A stretch of 22,001 bases of DNA. Origin: JAVBLG01 sp031553655. GTDB lineage: Bacteria; Desulfobacterota; Desulfovibrionia; Desulfovibrionales; Desulfovibrionaceae. The position numbers and the translations under genes are program-made. Where the stretch lies: contig JAVBLG010000021.1 of the NCBI GenBank assembly GCA_031553655.1, forward strand, positions 1 to 22,001, in the 5' to 3' direction. Under the pieces are notes generated by a model that saw only the letters and a program-made list of their open reading frames with translations, searched no databases and was not told the DNA's origin. Position 1 is the first letter of the stretch. Every line of letters starts with the position of its first letter. Below, in pieces: positions 1-6,594 of this stretch.

Positions 1-214
1 CATTAAGATTCCGCAAAATTTCCATGCGGAGCTGATAGGCATACTCTTCCGTACTCCCCCTGCTGGCGCTGCCAACATTCTTCCACTGCTTTTTTCCCTC
101 TTGCGTCCAGGTAATCCAAAAGGTCTTGTCCGGCTTGCCAAGATGCTTCCTTTCGCTGGATACTCTATAGTAAACACCTTGAAATCGTTTGGATTTTATG
201 CGTTCCTGCTTCAT
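1..214 (-). CDS. Partial tyrosine-recombinase-like integrase, N-terminal part
   Basis: The minus strand reads open from an ATG at 214 to the left edge, so about 71 N-terminal residues are visible and the rest lies outside the window. The peptide begins MKQERIKSKRFQGVYYR and continues through KTFWITWTQEGKKQW and TEEYAYQLRMEIL. This resembles the N-terminal arm-binding region of phage and island integrases, a strand-strand fold with a GVYYR or GVRYR opening and an aromatic 'W-I-T-W' strand. The catalytic R-H-R-Y domain would be off the edge and cannot be checked. The gene starts about 107 bp past the 3' end of tRNA-Ala and has the same orientation, the usual arrangement for an element integrated at a tRNA gene. 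The family call rests on a short region and on context. Confidence 0.62.
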   Translation of the reverse strand, partial: MKQERIKSKRFQGVYYRVSSERKHLGKPDKTFWITWTQEGKKQWKNVGSASRGSTEEYAYQLRMEILRNLN

Positions 215-244
215 AATCAACAAACTACCATGGAGACTGTGATC

Positions 245-320
245 GTGACAACAAAGTACCGCTACAGTACCGCTATAAAAAAAGCGGTTACAGATTTTAT
301 CCATAACCGCTTGATTTATT
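245..320. repeat. ACCGCT repeat cluster beside the tRNA
   Basis: An 11-bp direct repeat, AGTACCGCTA(C/T), occurs twice in tandem (about 255-276). The ACCGCT core returns at about 305-311 and inverted at about 282-288. The cluster lies between the integrase start and the tRNA 3' end, where integrase arm-type or excisionase sites would be expected. That role is inferred only from position. Two of the copies also form the stem of the terminator at 277-312. Confidence 0.4.
277..312 (-). terminator. Rho-independent terminator after tRNA-Ala
   Basis: On the minus strand a 9-bp stem, AAGCGGTTA with TAACCGCTT, encloses a 13-nt loop and is followed by a run of T. It begins 9 nt past the tRNA 3' end, so it most likely ends the tRNA transcript before the integrase gene. 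Confidence 0.75.
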
Positions 321-396
321 TGGTGGAGAAGAAGGGATTTGAACCCTCGACCCCTGCCTTGCGAAGGCAGTGCTCTCCCAGCTGAGCTACTTCCCC
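321..396 (-). tRNA. tRNA-Ala (anticodon CGC)
   Basis: The minus strand folds as a 76-nt cloverleaf with encoded CCA. The 7-bp acceptor stem pairs GGGGAAG with CTTCTCC (one G-U pair). The D arm contains AGCTCAGCTGGGAGAGC. The anticodon stem CTGCC/GGCAG carries the loop TTCGCAA, giving anticodon CGC (plus-strand 361-363), which reads the Ala codon GCG. The T arm contains GGTTCAAATCC. The 3' end faces the integrase fragment, so this tRNA is the likely attachment site of an island lying to the left. Confidence 0.95.
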
Positions 397-467
397 AGAA
401 AGTTACAGAGAGTGATATTATTTATATTTAAGGGTATAGTCAAGTTTTTTTTAACGCTTCAGGGGCC

Positions 468-1268
468 TCAAACTCGATCGAGCCAAGCCCGCAGTGTGGT
501 AAATGCCACTCGCGAGGTGAAATCTATGGATAGCGGGGTTACCGCCACTACTTTATCTGTTTGCAATGCGTGCCCATCAGTATCGGGCAAGTCATTGCCG
601 CAATCGCGCTTGCTTGTTATCACTTCATTGCGGGCGCTTTGAGGTGTAGGGCGAGATATTGTTCCCAAATAGTAGGGGCGAGGCGTCAGCCCGGTAAGTT
701 TCCAGGGGGTGTCGGGCGTAGCCGAATCGGGCACTTCCACTTTGAGTATATGCACGTCGGGCGGCAGACCAAAATTGAGGATACGTTCCGCAAAGTAACG
801 GGTAAAATATTTGGCCGATTCCCAATTTTCTTCCGTGTAACTCATGTGGGAGGCCACTGGCAATTCCAGAGAAACCGCCAGAGCCGGAATGCCGTTGCAG
901 GCGGCTTCCAGAGCCGCGCCAACAGTGCCCGAGCCGCTGGCATTCACCCCGATGTTTTCGCCGTAATTTATACCGGAAACAAGCAGATCTGGTTTATAAT
1001 CGGTGAATACTCTGAAGTAATGGGCCACCACTGCCGCCGGGGATGCCTCACAGAAAAAAGCCTTTATTCGGTGGTTTTCAGATGTATAATCAAGCGGAAC
1101 CAGGCGGGCATCGGGACGGCCTGTGCGGGCTCTCCCCATGGAAGTTTGCTGTTGCAGCGGCGCGGCCACAAGCAAATCGCCGCAACCGGACATAGAGTCC
1201 ACGGCGGCCTGCAAGCCGGGTGAATAGATTCCGTCATCGTTAGTAAGCATAATTTGTGGTTGAGTCAT
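468..1268 (-). CDS. surE: 5'/3'-nucleotidase SurE
   Basis: SurE is a divalent-metal-dependent nucleoside monophosphate phosphatase of the cytoplasm. The N-terminal metal-site signature LTNDDGIYSPGL is present (Asp11 and Asp12 from the chosen start), as is the SGINYGENIGVNASGSGTVG block that supplies further metal and phosphate contacts. The protein is 266 aa, near the usual 250-265. I chose the ATG at 1268 because GAGGAA lies 8 nt upstream and the signature starts at the expected residue; an in-frame ATG at 1298 would add ten residues with no homology. It is transcribed towards the tRNA and diverges from the DUF1847 gene. Nothing odd is seen. Confidence 0.93.
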   Translation of the reverse strand: MTQPQIMLTNDDGIYSPGLQAAVDSMSGCGDLLVAAPLQQQTSMGRARTGRPDARLVPLDYTSENHRIKAFFCEASPAAVVAHYFRVFTDYKPDLLVSGINYGENIGVNASGSGTVGAALEAACNGIPALAVSLELPVASHMSYTEENWESAKYFTRYFAERILNFGLPPDVHILKVEVPDSATPDTPWKLTGLTPRPYYLGTISRPTPQSARNEVITSKRDCGNDLPDTDGHALQTDKVVAVTPLSIDFTSRVAFTTLRAWLDRV

Positions 1269-1449
1269 TTGGATTTCCTCGATATTTGTCCGTCGCACAG
1301 CTTCCCATCAAATGTAAGGGGGCGGAGCCCAGCTGGCGGAGTTTGGCAGTGACTTTATTTAAGGAAATTTTTCTTTGGCGTAAACAGAATTATCCTTGTG
1401 TCAACATACTTGAGATTTTAGTTTAACTTTTTTTAAAGCGAGATTTAAT

Positions 1450-2154
1450 ATGGATACGGAAAATACAAACAAACCGCGTTGCGCCGCCTGCCCGGTGCGC
1501 AATCGCGAAGAACGGCGCTGCGTGAACGAACAGGGCAAAAATCCGCCAGAGTGTCCCACAGTTAATAAAATCGAGTTGATTAGGCAGGTGCAGGGCCGCT
1601 ATTTGCAGGAAGACATTTTGCAATTGGCTCGAGTGGCCTCACAGGTGGAATGCGACGGCTATATCCGCCAGCAAGATGGCCCACCCATTCCGAGCCGCCC
1701 CAGGATAGTGGAAATTGTCGATTTCTGCCGTCGTATGAATTACAAACGGCTTGGCTTGGTTTTTTGCCTGGGACTGCGCCACGAAGCTGCCATCACCAAC
1801 GAAATTCTCGAAAAAAACGGCTTTGAAGTAGTTTCCGCCATATGCAAAGCAGGGGGGGTACCCAAATCTTTTCTGGGTCTGACCAGGGAAGAGCAGATTA
1901 ATCCGGCCAAGTCCGAATCAATGTGCAACCCAATTCTTCAAGCCGAAATAATGAATGAAGCGGAAGTTGACTTCAACATCCTTCTGGGATTGTGCGTGGG
2001 GCACGACACAATGGCCTTGCGGGCATTGAAGGCTCCGGCCACTATTTTGGCGGTAAAAGACAGGTTGCTTGGGCACAACCCTTTGGCAGCCATCTATAAT
2101 TATGATTCCTATTACAGATTTTTGGGGAAACCTATAAACGGCTGTGGAAAATAA
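1450..2154 (+). CDS. DUF1847 family protein, Cys-rich N terminus
   Basis: This 234-aa protein matches the pattern of the DUF1847 family, which is frequent in strict anaerobes and has no established function. It opens with CAACPVRNREERRC and then PPECP, four or five closely spaced cysteines that could hold a metal or an Fe-S cluster. The body has alternating hydrophobic strands (KRLGLVFCLGLRHEA, NILLGLCVGHDTMAL, PATILAVKDRLLGHNP), with GLCVGHD and KDR..GHNP as the most distinctive blocks. There is no signal peptide or membrane segment. It diverges from surE across an AT-rich gap of about 180 bp that must hold its promoter. The ribosome-binding site before ATG 1450 is weak. The family call comes from remembered motifs. 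Confidence 0.75.
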   Translation: MDTENTNKPRCAACPVRNREERRCVNEQGKNPPECPTVNKIELIRQVQGRYLQEDILQLARVASQVECDGYIRQQDGPPIPSRPRIVEIVDFCRRMNYKRLGLVFCLGLRHEAAITNEILEKNGFEVVSAICKAGGVPKSFLGLTREEQINPAKSESMCNPILQAEIMNEAEVDFNILLGLCVGHDTMALRALKAPATILAVKDRLLGHNPLAAIYNYDSYYRFLGKPINGCGK

Positions 2155-2266
2155 GACGAATGGCTCTTTATACTTGGCCTTCCACCCTCCAACTTGTCCT
2201 GGAGTGCCGGTCTGGTTCATAGCCGCGGCCGTTTGCGAAGCTATTGTGGCAGTCCTGGACGTCAAC

Positions 2267-2294
2267 TTGACGGCGTCGGCCAATATGTTATGAT
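2267..2294 (+). promoter_or_regulatory. Sigma70-type promoter for the SMR gene
   Basis: TTGACG (2267-2272), a 16-nt spacer and TATGAT (2289-2294) match the housekeeping consensus well. A start near 2301 would place the 5' end of the RNA right at the first hairpin of the leader. Confidence 0.6.
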
Positions 2295-2299
2295 TTTTT

Positions 2300-2420
2300 T
2301 TACTGTCGCGTGACAGGGACTGCATTATAGGCAACGGGCATGCCATAGCCCGCTGCAAGATGTGTCTGTCCTCATGCCGGAACTTTGCGGTTCCGGCTTT
2401 TTTATTTTAAGGAGCTGAAC
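2300..2420 (+). promoter_or_regulatory. Structured 5' leader with terminator before the SMR gene
   Basis: About 120 nt separate the predicted start from the ATG at 2421. The leader holds CTGTC-GCGT-GACAG (about 2303-2316), a hairpin around CGGGC/GCCCG (about 2335-2357), and a strong stem GCCGGAAC/GTTCCGGC (about 2374-2395) followed by TTTTTTATTTT and then directly by AAGGAG. GACAG of the first hairpin can also pair with CTGTC near 2367, so two folds compete. A terminator directly before the ribosome-binding site is the layout of an attenuating riboswitch. Guanidine riboswitches often control such exporters, but I could not match this leader to a known guanidine class. Confidence 0.5.
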
Positions 2421-2738
2421 ATGAGCTGGTTTTTATTACTTATGGCCGGAATATTTGAGGTCGGCTGGGCTGTGGGGTTAAAATATACGCATGGGTTCAC
2501 GCGTTTCTGGCCCAGCGTGGGTACTGTTTTCTGCATGATTGTAAGCATGGCCTTATTGGGTCTTGCCATAAGGCATCTTCCCCTCGGGTCGGCTTATGCC
2601 ATATGGACAGGCATAGGCACAATTGGCACAGTTGTTTGCGGAATGCTGCTTTTTGGCGAGTCTGCCTCAGCTCTCCGCCTTGGTTGCGTTGCCTTGATTG
2701 TAGTGGGCATTACCGGGCTGAAGATGAGCGCACACTGA
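2421..2738 (+). CDS. gdx: SMR-family exporter, Gdx (SugE) type
   Basis: A 105-aa inner-membrane protein with four hydrophobic helices, the size of small multidrug resistance proteins. The start MSWFLLLMAGIFEVGWAVGL includes the invariant glutamate of helix 1 (EVGWA, about residue 13). KYTHGFTRFWPS and AYAIWTGIGTIGT are typical of the SugE/Gdx branch, whose characterised members export guanidinium in exchange for protons as antiparallel dimers. I use ATG 2421 because AAGGAG sits 7-8 nt upstream; the longer frame from 2385 would run through the terminator hairpin. It is alone in its transcript. Guanidinium as substrate is inferred from subfamily resemblance; quaternary ammonium export is the alternative. 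Confidence 0.85.
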   Translation: MSWFLLLMAGIFEVGWAVGLKYTHGFTRFWPSVGTVFCMIVSMALLGLAIRHLPLGSAYAIWTGIGTIGTVVCGMLLFGESASALRLGCVALIVVGITGLKMSAH

Positions 2739-2835
2739 ATTAATTTTTATTTGATTTTTTATTCCCTACCGAAAGCCAAGGCAAGACGCCTGACTTGATC
2801 GAACTTCCGGATTTTAAGCCTTTATTCTCACTCTG

Positions 2836-2874
2836 CCGCCGCCCGGATATTAACACAGGCGGCGGTTTCATTTT
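2836..2874 (+). terminator. Terminator after the SMR gene
   Basis: An 8-bp GC stem, CCGCCGCC (2836-2843) with GGCGGCGG (2858-2865), is followed by TTTCATTTT. It separates the SMR gene from the regulatory region of the transporter operon. Confidence 0.75.
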
Positions 2875-2884
2875 CTAGCGCGAT

Positions 2885-2952
2885 ACGACACTTATGTCCT
2901 GTTTAAAGTCCAAAACTGTCGGGTGGGACGTGTAAAGCGTCACATATGTCGC
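2885..2952 (+). promoter_or_regulatory. Two upstream activator sites of the transporter operon
   Basis: ACGACA-CTTA-TGTCCT (2885-2900) and GCGTCA-CATA-TGTCGC (2937-2952) match the palindrome RCGACA-N4-TGTCGY at 11 of 12 positions each. They lie about 155-220 bp upstream of a -24/-12 promoter, the usual distance for sigma54 enhancer sites. The same palindrome clusters around the activator gene at 11245-12702, so that protein is the inferred ligand. Confidence 0.7.
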
Positions 2953-2988
2953 CATAATTATAATTATTCTTATTATTCTTATTATTAA

Positions 2989-3001
2989 TATCAATAACTT
3001 A
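2989..3001 (+). promoter_or_regulatory. IHF-type DNA-bending site
   Basis: TATCAATAACTTA matches the IHF consensus WATCAANNNNTTR at every position. It sits in an AT-rich stretch between the two activator sites and the -24/-12 promoter, where IHF usually loops the DNA in sigma54 systems. Confidence 0.6.
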
Positions 3002-3106
3002 GATTTTTACGCATTTTTATCTCTTTTATTTGTCCGCGCTTTTAATAATATACTTATCCCCTATAAGTGGCGTCAACCGGGCATTTCAGGGACTTTGTGA
3101 AAAAAA

Positions 3107-3122
3107 TGGCACGTATCGTGCA
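3107..3122 (+). promoter_or_regulatory. Sigma54 (-24/-12) promoter of the transporter operon
   Basis: TGGCAC-GTATC-GTGCA matches TGGCAC-N5-TTGCW with one mismatch and keeps the essential GG-N10-GC spacing (GG 3108-3109, GC 3120-3121). Transcription would start near 3133-3135, leaving a leader of about 80 nt before the GTG at 3215. Confidence 0.75.
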
Positions 3123-3214
3123 ATAAAGGGTACAAAATAATCAATCCCGGCCCTGTTTTCAGAGTTACGGGTACCGCCGGGAATCACGCTAACCTCTAAG
3201 CCGAGGAGCATTCC

Positions 3215-3982
3215 GTGGATCAGCATCAGGCCGTGAGCGACAGCAATCAAGCCAAGGTTTCGGTTCGGGATCTCACCAAGAAGTACGGCGATCTCACAGT
3301 TCTGGACAAAATCAATTTTCATATCAACAAAGGCGAGCTTGTGAGCATTGTCGGCCCTACCGGCTGCGGCAAGACTACCTTTTTGAATTGCATGTCCAAA
3401 CTTACCGACACCACAGCCGGAGATATTTATATCGACGGCGAAGTCGCCAACCCCACCAAACACAATCTGGCTTTCGTTTTTCAGGAGCCTACGGCTCTTC
3501 CCTGGCTAACTGTGCAGGAAAACGTGGCCTACGGCATGAAAATAAAGCACATGCCCGAAGACAAACTGAAGGAACGGCTGGAATATATTCTGGAAGTCGT
3601 GGGGCTGAAGGATACGGCCAATCTTTATCCCAACCAGGTTTCGGCCAGCATGATGCAGCGCATCGCAGTGGCCCGCGCCTTTGCCGTGAACCCCGACCTT
3701 TTGCTGATGGACGAGCCATACGGGCAGCTTGACGTAAAGCTGCGTTTTTATCTCGAAGATGAACTGGTCAAGCTCTGGCAGACCCTGAAAAGCACCATTC
3801 TTTTTGTTACCCATAATATTGAGGAAGCCGTCTATGTGGCGGAGCGTATTCTGGTGTTGAGTCCCAAGCCCACCAAGGTCCGTGCCGAGGTCATTGTTGA
3901 TCTGCCGCGTCCGCGTAATTTTTTGGATCCCAAATTTATTGAAATCAGACGGCACGTAACGGATTTGATCCGCTGGTGGTAA
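3215..3982 (+). CDS. ABC importer ATPase 1 (taurine/sulfonate/nitrate type), degenerate signature motif
   Basis: This 255-aa nucleotide-binding subunit belongs to the TauB/SsuB/NrtD class. The Walker A motif is canonical (GPTGCGKTT, Gly47 to Thr55, Lys53). The Q-loop is FVFQEP, Walker B is LLLMDEP (Asp166, Glu167), the D-loop is GQLD, and the H-loop histidine is present (FVTHN, His200). The ABC signature, normally LSGGQ or LSGGM, reads VSASMMQR (Ser143 onward), losing both glycines. The start is GTG, chosen for the GAGGAG six nt upstream. It is the first gene of a five-gene transporter operon behind a sigma54 promoter. Its intact P-loop complements the altered P-loop of ATPase 2 at 5729-6496, so the two probably work as a heterodimer. 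Confidence 0.92.
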   Translation: MDQHQAVSDSNQAKVSVRDLTKKYGDLTVLDKINFHINKGELVSIVGPTGCGKTTFLNCMSKLTDTTAGDIYIDGEVANPTKHNLAFVFQEPTALPWLTVQENVAYGMKIKHMPEDKLKERLEYILEVVGLKDTANLYPNQVSASMMQRIAVARAFAVNPDLLLMDEPYGQLDVKLRFYLEDELVKLWQTLKSTILFVTHNIEEAVYVAERILVLSPKPTKVRAEVIVDLPRPRNFLDPKFIEIRRHVTDLIRWW

Positions 3983-4003
3983 TTCGGAAATAAGGAGGCT
4001 GCC

Positions 4004-4810
4004 ATGGCTGATACCGTATCCCTGAAAAAACCCCTGTACCTGAGGATTCTACCCTTCATAAGCGTGGGCGGCTTTTTGCTGCTATGGCAGCTTTGCGTTG
4101 CCCCGCCCGATGTGGAAGACTGGCGCATCCCCAGCACTTTGCTCACCTCGCCGATGGACGCTGTAAAACTTTTGTTCGACAAACTGACCAACCCCAACCC
4201 CGATGGCGCCACCTTGATGGCCCATGCCTGGGTAAGCATGCAGGAAGCCTTTCTGGGCTACGTGCTGGCCTTGATAATCGGGCTGCCCCTGGGACTGGCC
4301 ATGGGCTGGTTCACTACTGTTCGCGGTCTGGCCAGGCCTATTTTTGAAATCATCCGGCCTATTCCACCCGTGGCCTGGATTCCGCTGACTATTTTCTGGT
4401 TCGGTATCGGCCTTGAGGGCAAGGTGTTCATCATCTGGCTGTCAGGCATAGTGCCCTGCGTTATCAACGCCTACACCGGCGTGCGCATGACCAACCCCGT
4501 TCACATTCAGATGGCCCGCACCTATGGCGCGTCGGACTGGCAGATTTTCAAAACTATCTGCGTTCCTTCCGCTCTGCCCATGGTTTTCGGCGCTTTGCAG
4601 ATAGCCTTGGCCTATTGCTGGGTTACCCTGGTGGCGGCCGAGCTGCTGGCTTCGGACAAGGGGCTCGGCTATCTCATCACCATGGGCCGCATGCTGGGCA
4701 GAACCGACATCGTTGTTGTGGGCATGATCAGCGTGGCCATTGCCGGGGCGATTATCGGCGTGATTATTGACCGGGTGGAAGCAAAGCTGCTGGCCGGAAT
4801 AAGGAGATAG
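4004..4810 (+). CDS. ABC importer permease 1 (TauC/SsuC-like)
   Basis: A 268-aa inner-membrane permease with about six hydrophobic segments. A short N-terminal helix (FISVGGFLLLWQLCVAPP) is followed by FLGYVLALIIGLPLGLAMGW and RPIPPVAWIPLTIFWFGIG, both characteristic of the taurine/sulfonate/nitrate permease class. The cytoplasmic coupling loop that docks on the ATPase is visible around YGASDWQIFKTICVPSALP. TAAGGAGG lies about 8 nt before the ATG, 21 nt after the ATPase 1 stop. It shares its class but little exact sequence with permease 2, so the channel is probably a heterodimer. Nothing is truncated. Confidence 0.9.
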   Translation: MADTVSLKKPLYLRILPFISVGGFLLLWQLCVAPPDVEDWRIPSTLLTSPMDAVKLLFDKLTNPNPDGATLMAHAWVSMQEAFLGYVLALIIGLPLGLAMGWFTTVRGLARPIFEIIRPIPPVAWIPLTIFWFGIGLEGKVFIIWLSGIVPCVINAYTGVRMTNPVHIQMARTYGASDWQIFKTICVPSALPMVFGALQIALAYCWVTLVAAELLASDKGLGYLITMGRMLGRTDIVVVGMISVAIAGAIIGVIIDRVEAKLLAGIRR

Positions 4811-4815
4811 CCCAT

Positions 4816-5715
4816 ATGGAAGCTACAAATTTGATGGCCCAGAACGCCTCGGACGCGCGCGACGACTCGTCGTCCACATCGGTACAAAATGAAGTGATAA
4901 TCGCGACCAAGCGCCAGCCCTTTTCCCTGATCCGCTTTCTGCGCAGCGAATATTTCCTGTATATGGTTTCACTCACAGCCTTTTTCGCCCTGTGGCAATG
5001 GGTGGCTTCGTCCAATATGCTGGGACATTCCAGCGCTCTGGCTACCCCGGCCCAGGTGCTGGCCAGCCTTCAGGATCTTTCGGTTAACAAACTGGCCGGG
5101 CTGTCGCTGTGGGAACATATGTGGATCAGCACCTCCCGCGTGCTTATCGGCTTTTTGATCGCGGTAGGCGCGGGCATTCCCGTAGGGCTGTTCATGGCCT
5201 TCAACCCCACCTTCCGGGCCGTGGTCAAACCGCTTTTCGACATGTTCAAGCCCATGCCGCCCCTGGCCTGGATTTCCATAGCAATTCTGTGGTTCGGCAT
5301 AGGCGAAGCCCCGAAGATCTTCATCATCGTGATCGGCTCGTTCGTGCCGGTGGTGCTCAACTCTTTCAGCTGTGTGCAGCTGATTGAACCCGAGCTTTAC
5401 GATGTGATCAGGAATATGGGCGGCACGCGCAAGCATGAAATACGCCATGTGTGCATACCCGGCGCCCTGCCCGCCATCACCGCCGGACTGCAAATAGCCA
5501 TGTCCAGCGCCTGGACCTGCGTTGTTGCCGCCGAATTGGTTAACTCGCGTTCCGGTCTGGGGTACATCATCATTCAGGGCATGAAACTGTCCGATCCGGG
5601 CATGATTCTCAGCGGCATGCTGGTCATAACCGTGGCCTCGCTGATTTTTACTCAGGGCATGGAGCTGCTCACCAGCAGAATGTGCCCGTGGCAGCGCGAA
5701 ATCAAGGATTATTGA
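4816..5715 (+). CDS. ABC importer permease 2 (TauC/SsuC-like)
   Basis: This 299-aa permease differs from permease 1 by a hydrophilic N-terminal extension of about 35 residues rich in Asp and Ser (DARDDSSSTS). The membrane domain follows with FLIAVGAGIPVGLFMAF, KPMPPLAWISIAILWFGIGEAP and IFIIVIGSFVPVVLNSF. The coupling loop is around MGGTRKHEIRHVCIPGALP. Its ribosome-binding site, AAGGAG, overlaps the end of permease 1 and only 5 nt separate the genes, so translation is probably coupled. The extension would lie in the cytoplasm and could mark which ATPase it contacts, but nothing in the sequence tests that. Confidence 0.9.
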   Translation: MEATNLMAQNASDARDDSSSTSVQNEVIIATKRQPFSLIRFLRSEYFLYMVSLTAFFALWQWVASSNMLGHSSALATPAQVLASLQDLSVNKLAGLSLWEHMWISTSRVLIGFLIAVGAGIPVGLFMAFNPTFRAVVKPLFDMFKPMPPLAWISIAILWFGIGEAPKIFIIVIGSFVPVVLNSFSCVQLIEPELYDVIRNMGGTRKHEIRHVCIPGALPAITAGLQIAMSSAWTCVVAAELVNSRSGLGYIIIQGMKLSDPGMILSGMLVITVASLIFTQGMELLTSRMCPWQREIKDY

Positions 5716-5728
5716 TAAGGAGTGTCAC

Positions 5729-6496
5729 GTGTCCAATCCCCATGCTAAAATACTTTGCGAAAACGTCAGCAAAACCTTTGTGCAAAAGGGCACGCAGCTT
5801 GTGCCCGTGCTAAAGGACGTTTCCCTTGAAGTTCACGATGAAGAATTCCTTGTAGTGCTCGGCCCCGGCCAATGCGGCAAAAGCACTTTGCTGCGCATCA
5901 TCGCCGGTCTGGAAACGCCCACTTCGGGCAAGGTGACTGTAGACGGCAAGAAAGTTGAAGGCCCCGGCCCGGATATTGGCTTGGTTTTTCAAAGCTACAT
6001 GCTGCTGCCCTGGGAAACAGTGCGCCAGAACGTGGAAATAGGGTTAAAAATCAAAGGGCTCGACGCCCATGAAATCAGAGAGACCGCCGATTATTATCTG
6101 AACATGGTGGGGCTGAAGGATTTTGTGGATTACTACCCCCATCAGCTTTCCGGGGGCATGAAACAACGTGTGGGCATTGCCAGGGCCTATGCCCTTAAGC
6201 CCAAAGTTCTGCTGCTGGACGAGCCGTTCGGCCAGCTCGACGCCCAGACCCGCTTTTTTATGGAGCAGGAAACCGAGCGTATCTGGCAGATGGAAAAGCG
6301 CACAATGATTTTCGTTACCAACAATATCGATGAAGCCATCTTCCTGGCCGACAGAATTGTTACCATGGAAGGCAAATTGCCCGGGCATATAAAACATACC
6401 TACGACATTCCGCTGCCCAGGCCCAGAGACACCATGGACGTAAAGTTTCTGGAACTGCGCCATATCATAACCGCGGAACAGAAACTGACGCTCTGA
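5729..6496 (+). CDS. ABC importer ATPase 2, altered P-loop and no H-loop histidine
   Basis: A 255-aa TauB/SsuB-class ATPase with the opposite lesions to ATPase 1. The signature LSGGMKQR is canonical (Ser141 onward), as are the Q-loop LVFQS and Walker B LLLDEP (Asp164, Glu165). The P-loop reads GPGQCGKST, with Gln48 where the conserved glycine of GxxGxGK[ST] is expected. The switch histidine is replaced by asparagine (FVTNN, Asn198), a change that impairs hydrolysis in many characterised ABC proteins. The site that uses this P-loop would pair with the degenerate signature of ATPase 1. The start is GTG with AAGGAG 6 nt upstream, 13 nt after permease 2. I see no frameshift or stop, so the substitutions look maintained. 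Confidence 0.92.
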   Translation: MSNPHAKILCENVSKTFVQKGTQLVPVLKDVSLEVHDEEFLVVLGPGQCGKSTLLRIIAGLETPTSGKVTVDGKKVEGPGPDIGLVFQSYMLLPWETVRQNVEIGLKIKGLDAHEIRETADYYLNMVGLKDFVDYYPHQLSGGMKQRVGIARAYALKPKVLLLDEPFGQLDAQTRFFMEQETERIWQMEKRTMIFVTNNIDEAIFLADRIVTMEGKLPGHIKHTYDIPLPRPRDTMDVKFLELRHIITAEQKLTL

Positions 6497-6541
6497 TCCG
6501 CCGCATCGGGCGTTGATAGAAAAAATCTCACAGCGTATAGG

Positions 6542-6560
6542 CCGCTTCCACAAGAAGCGG
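6542..6560 (+). other. Intercistronic hairpin before the binding-protein gene
   Basis: A perfect 7-bp stem, CCGCTTC/GAAGCGG, with loop CACAA lies 35 nt before the binding-protein ATG and has no U-run. Such hairpins often mark processing or stabilisation sites that raise binding-protein levels relative to the membrane parts. That function is inferred. Confidence 0.5.
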
Positions 6561-6594
6561 ATTAATATGAAAAACCAAACTTGAGGGGATTTGT

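Noticed and set aside
561..1223. Plus-strand frame inside surE (220 codons)
   Set aside because: It is fully antisense to surE, whose signatures are clear.
2303..2316. TGTCGCGTGACA in the SMR leader as another activator site
   Set aside because: The half-sites face the opposite way with no 4-nt spacer; it reads better as the first hairpin of the leader RNA.
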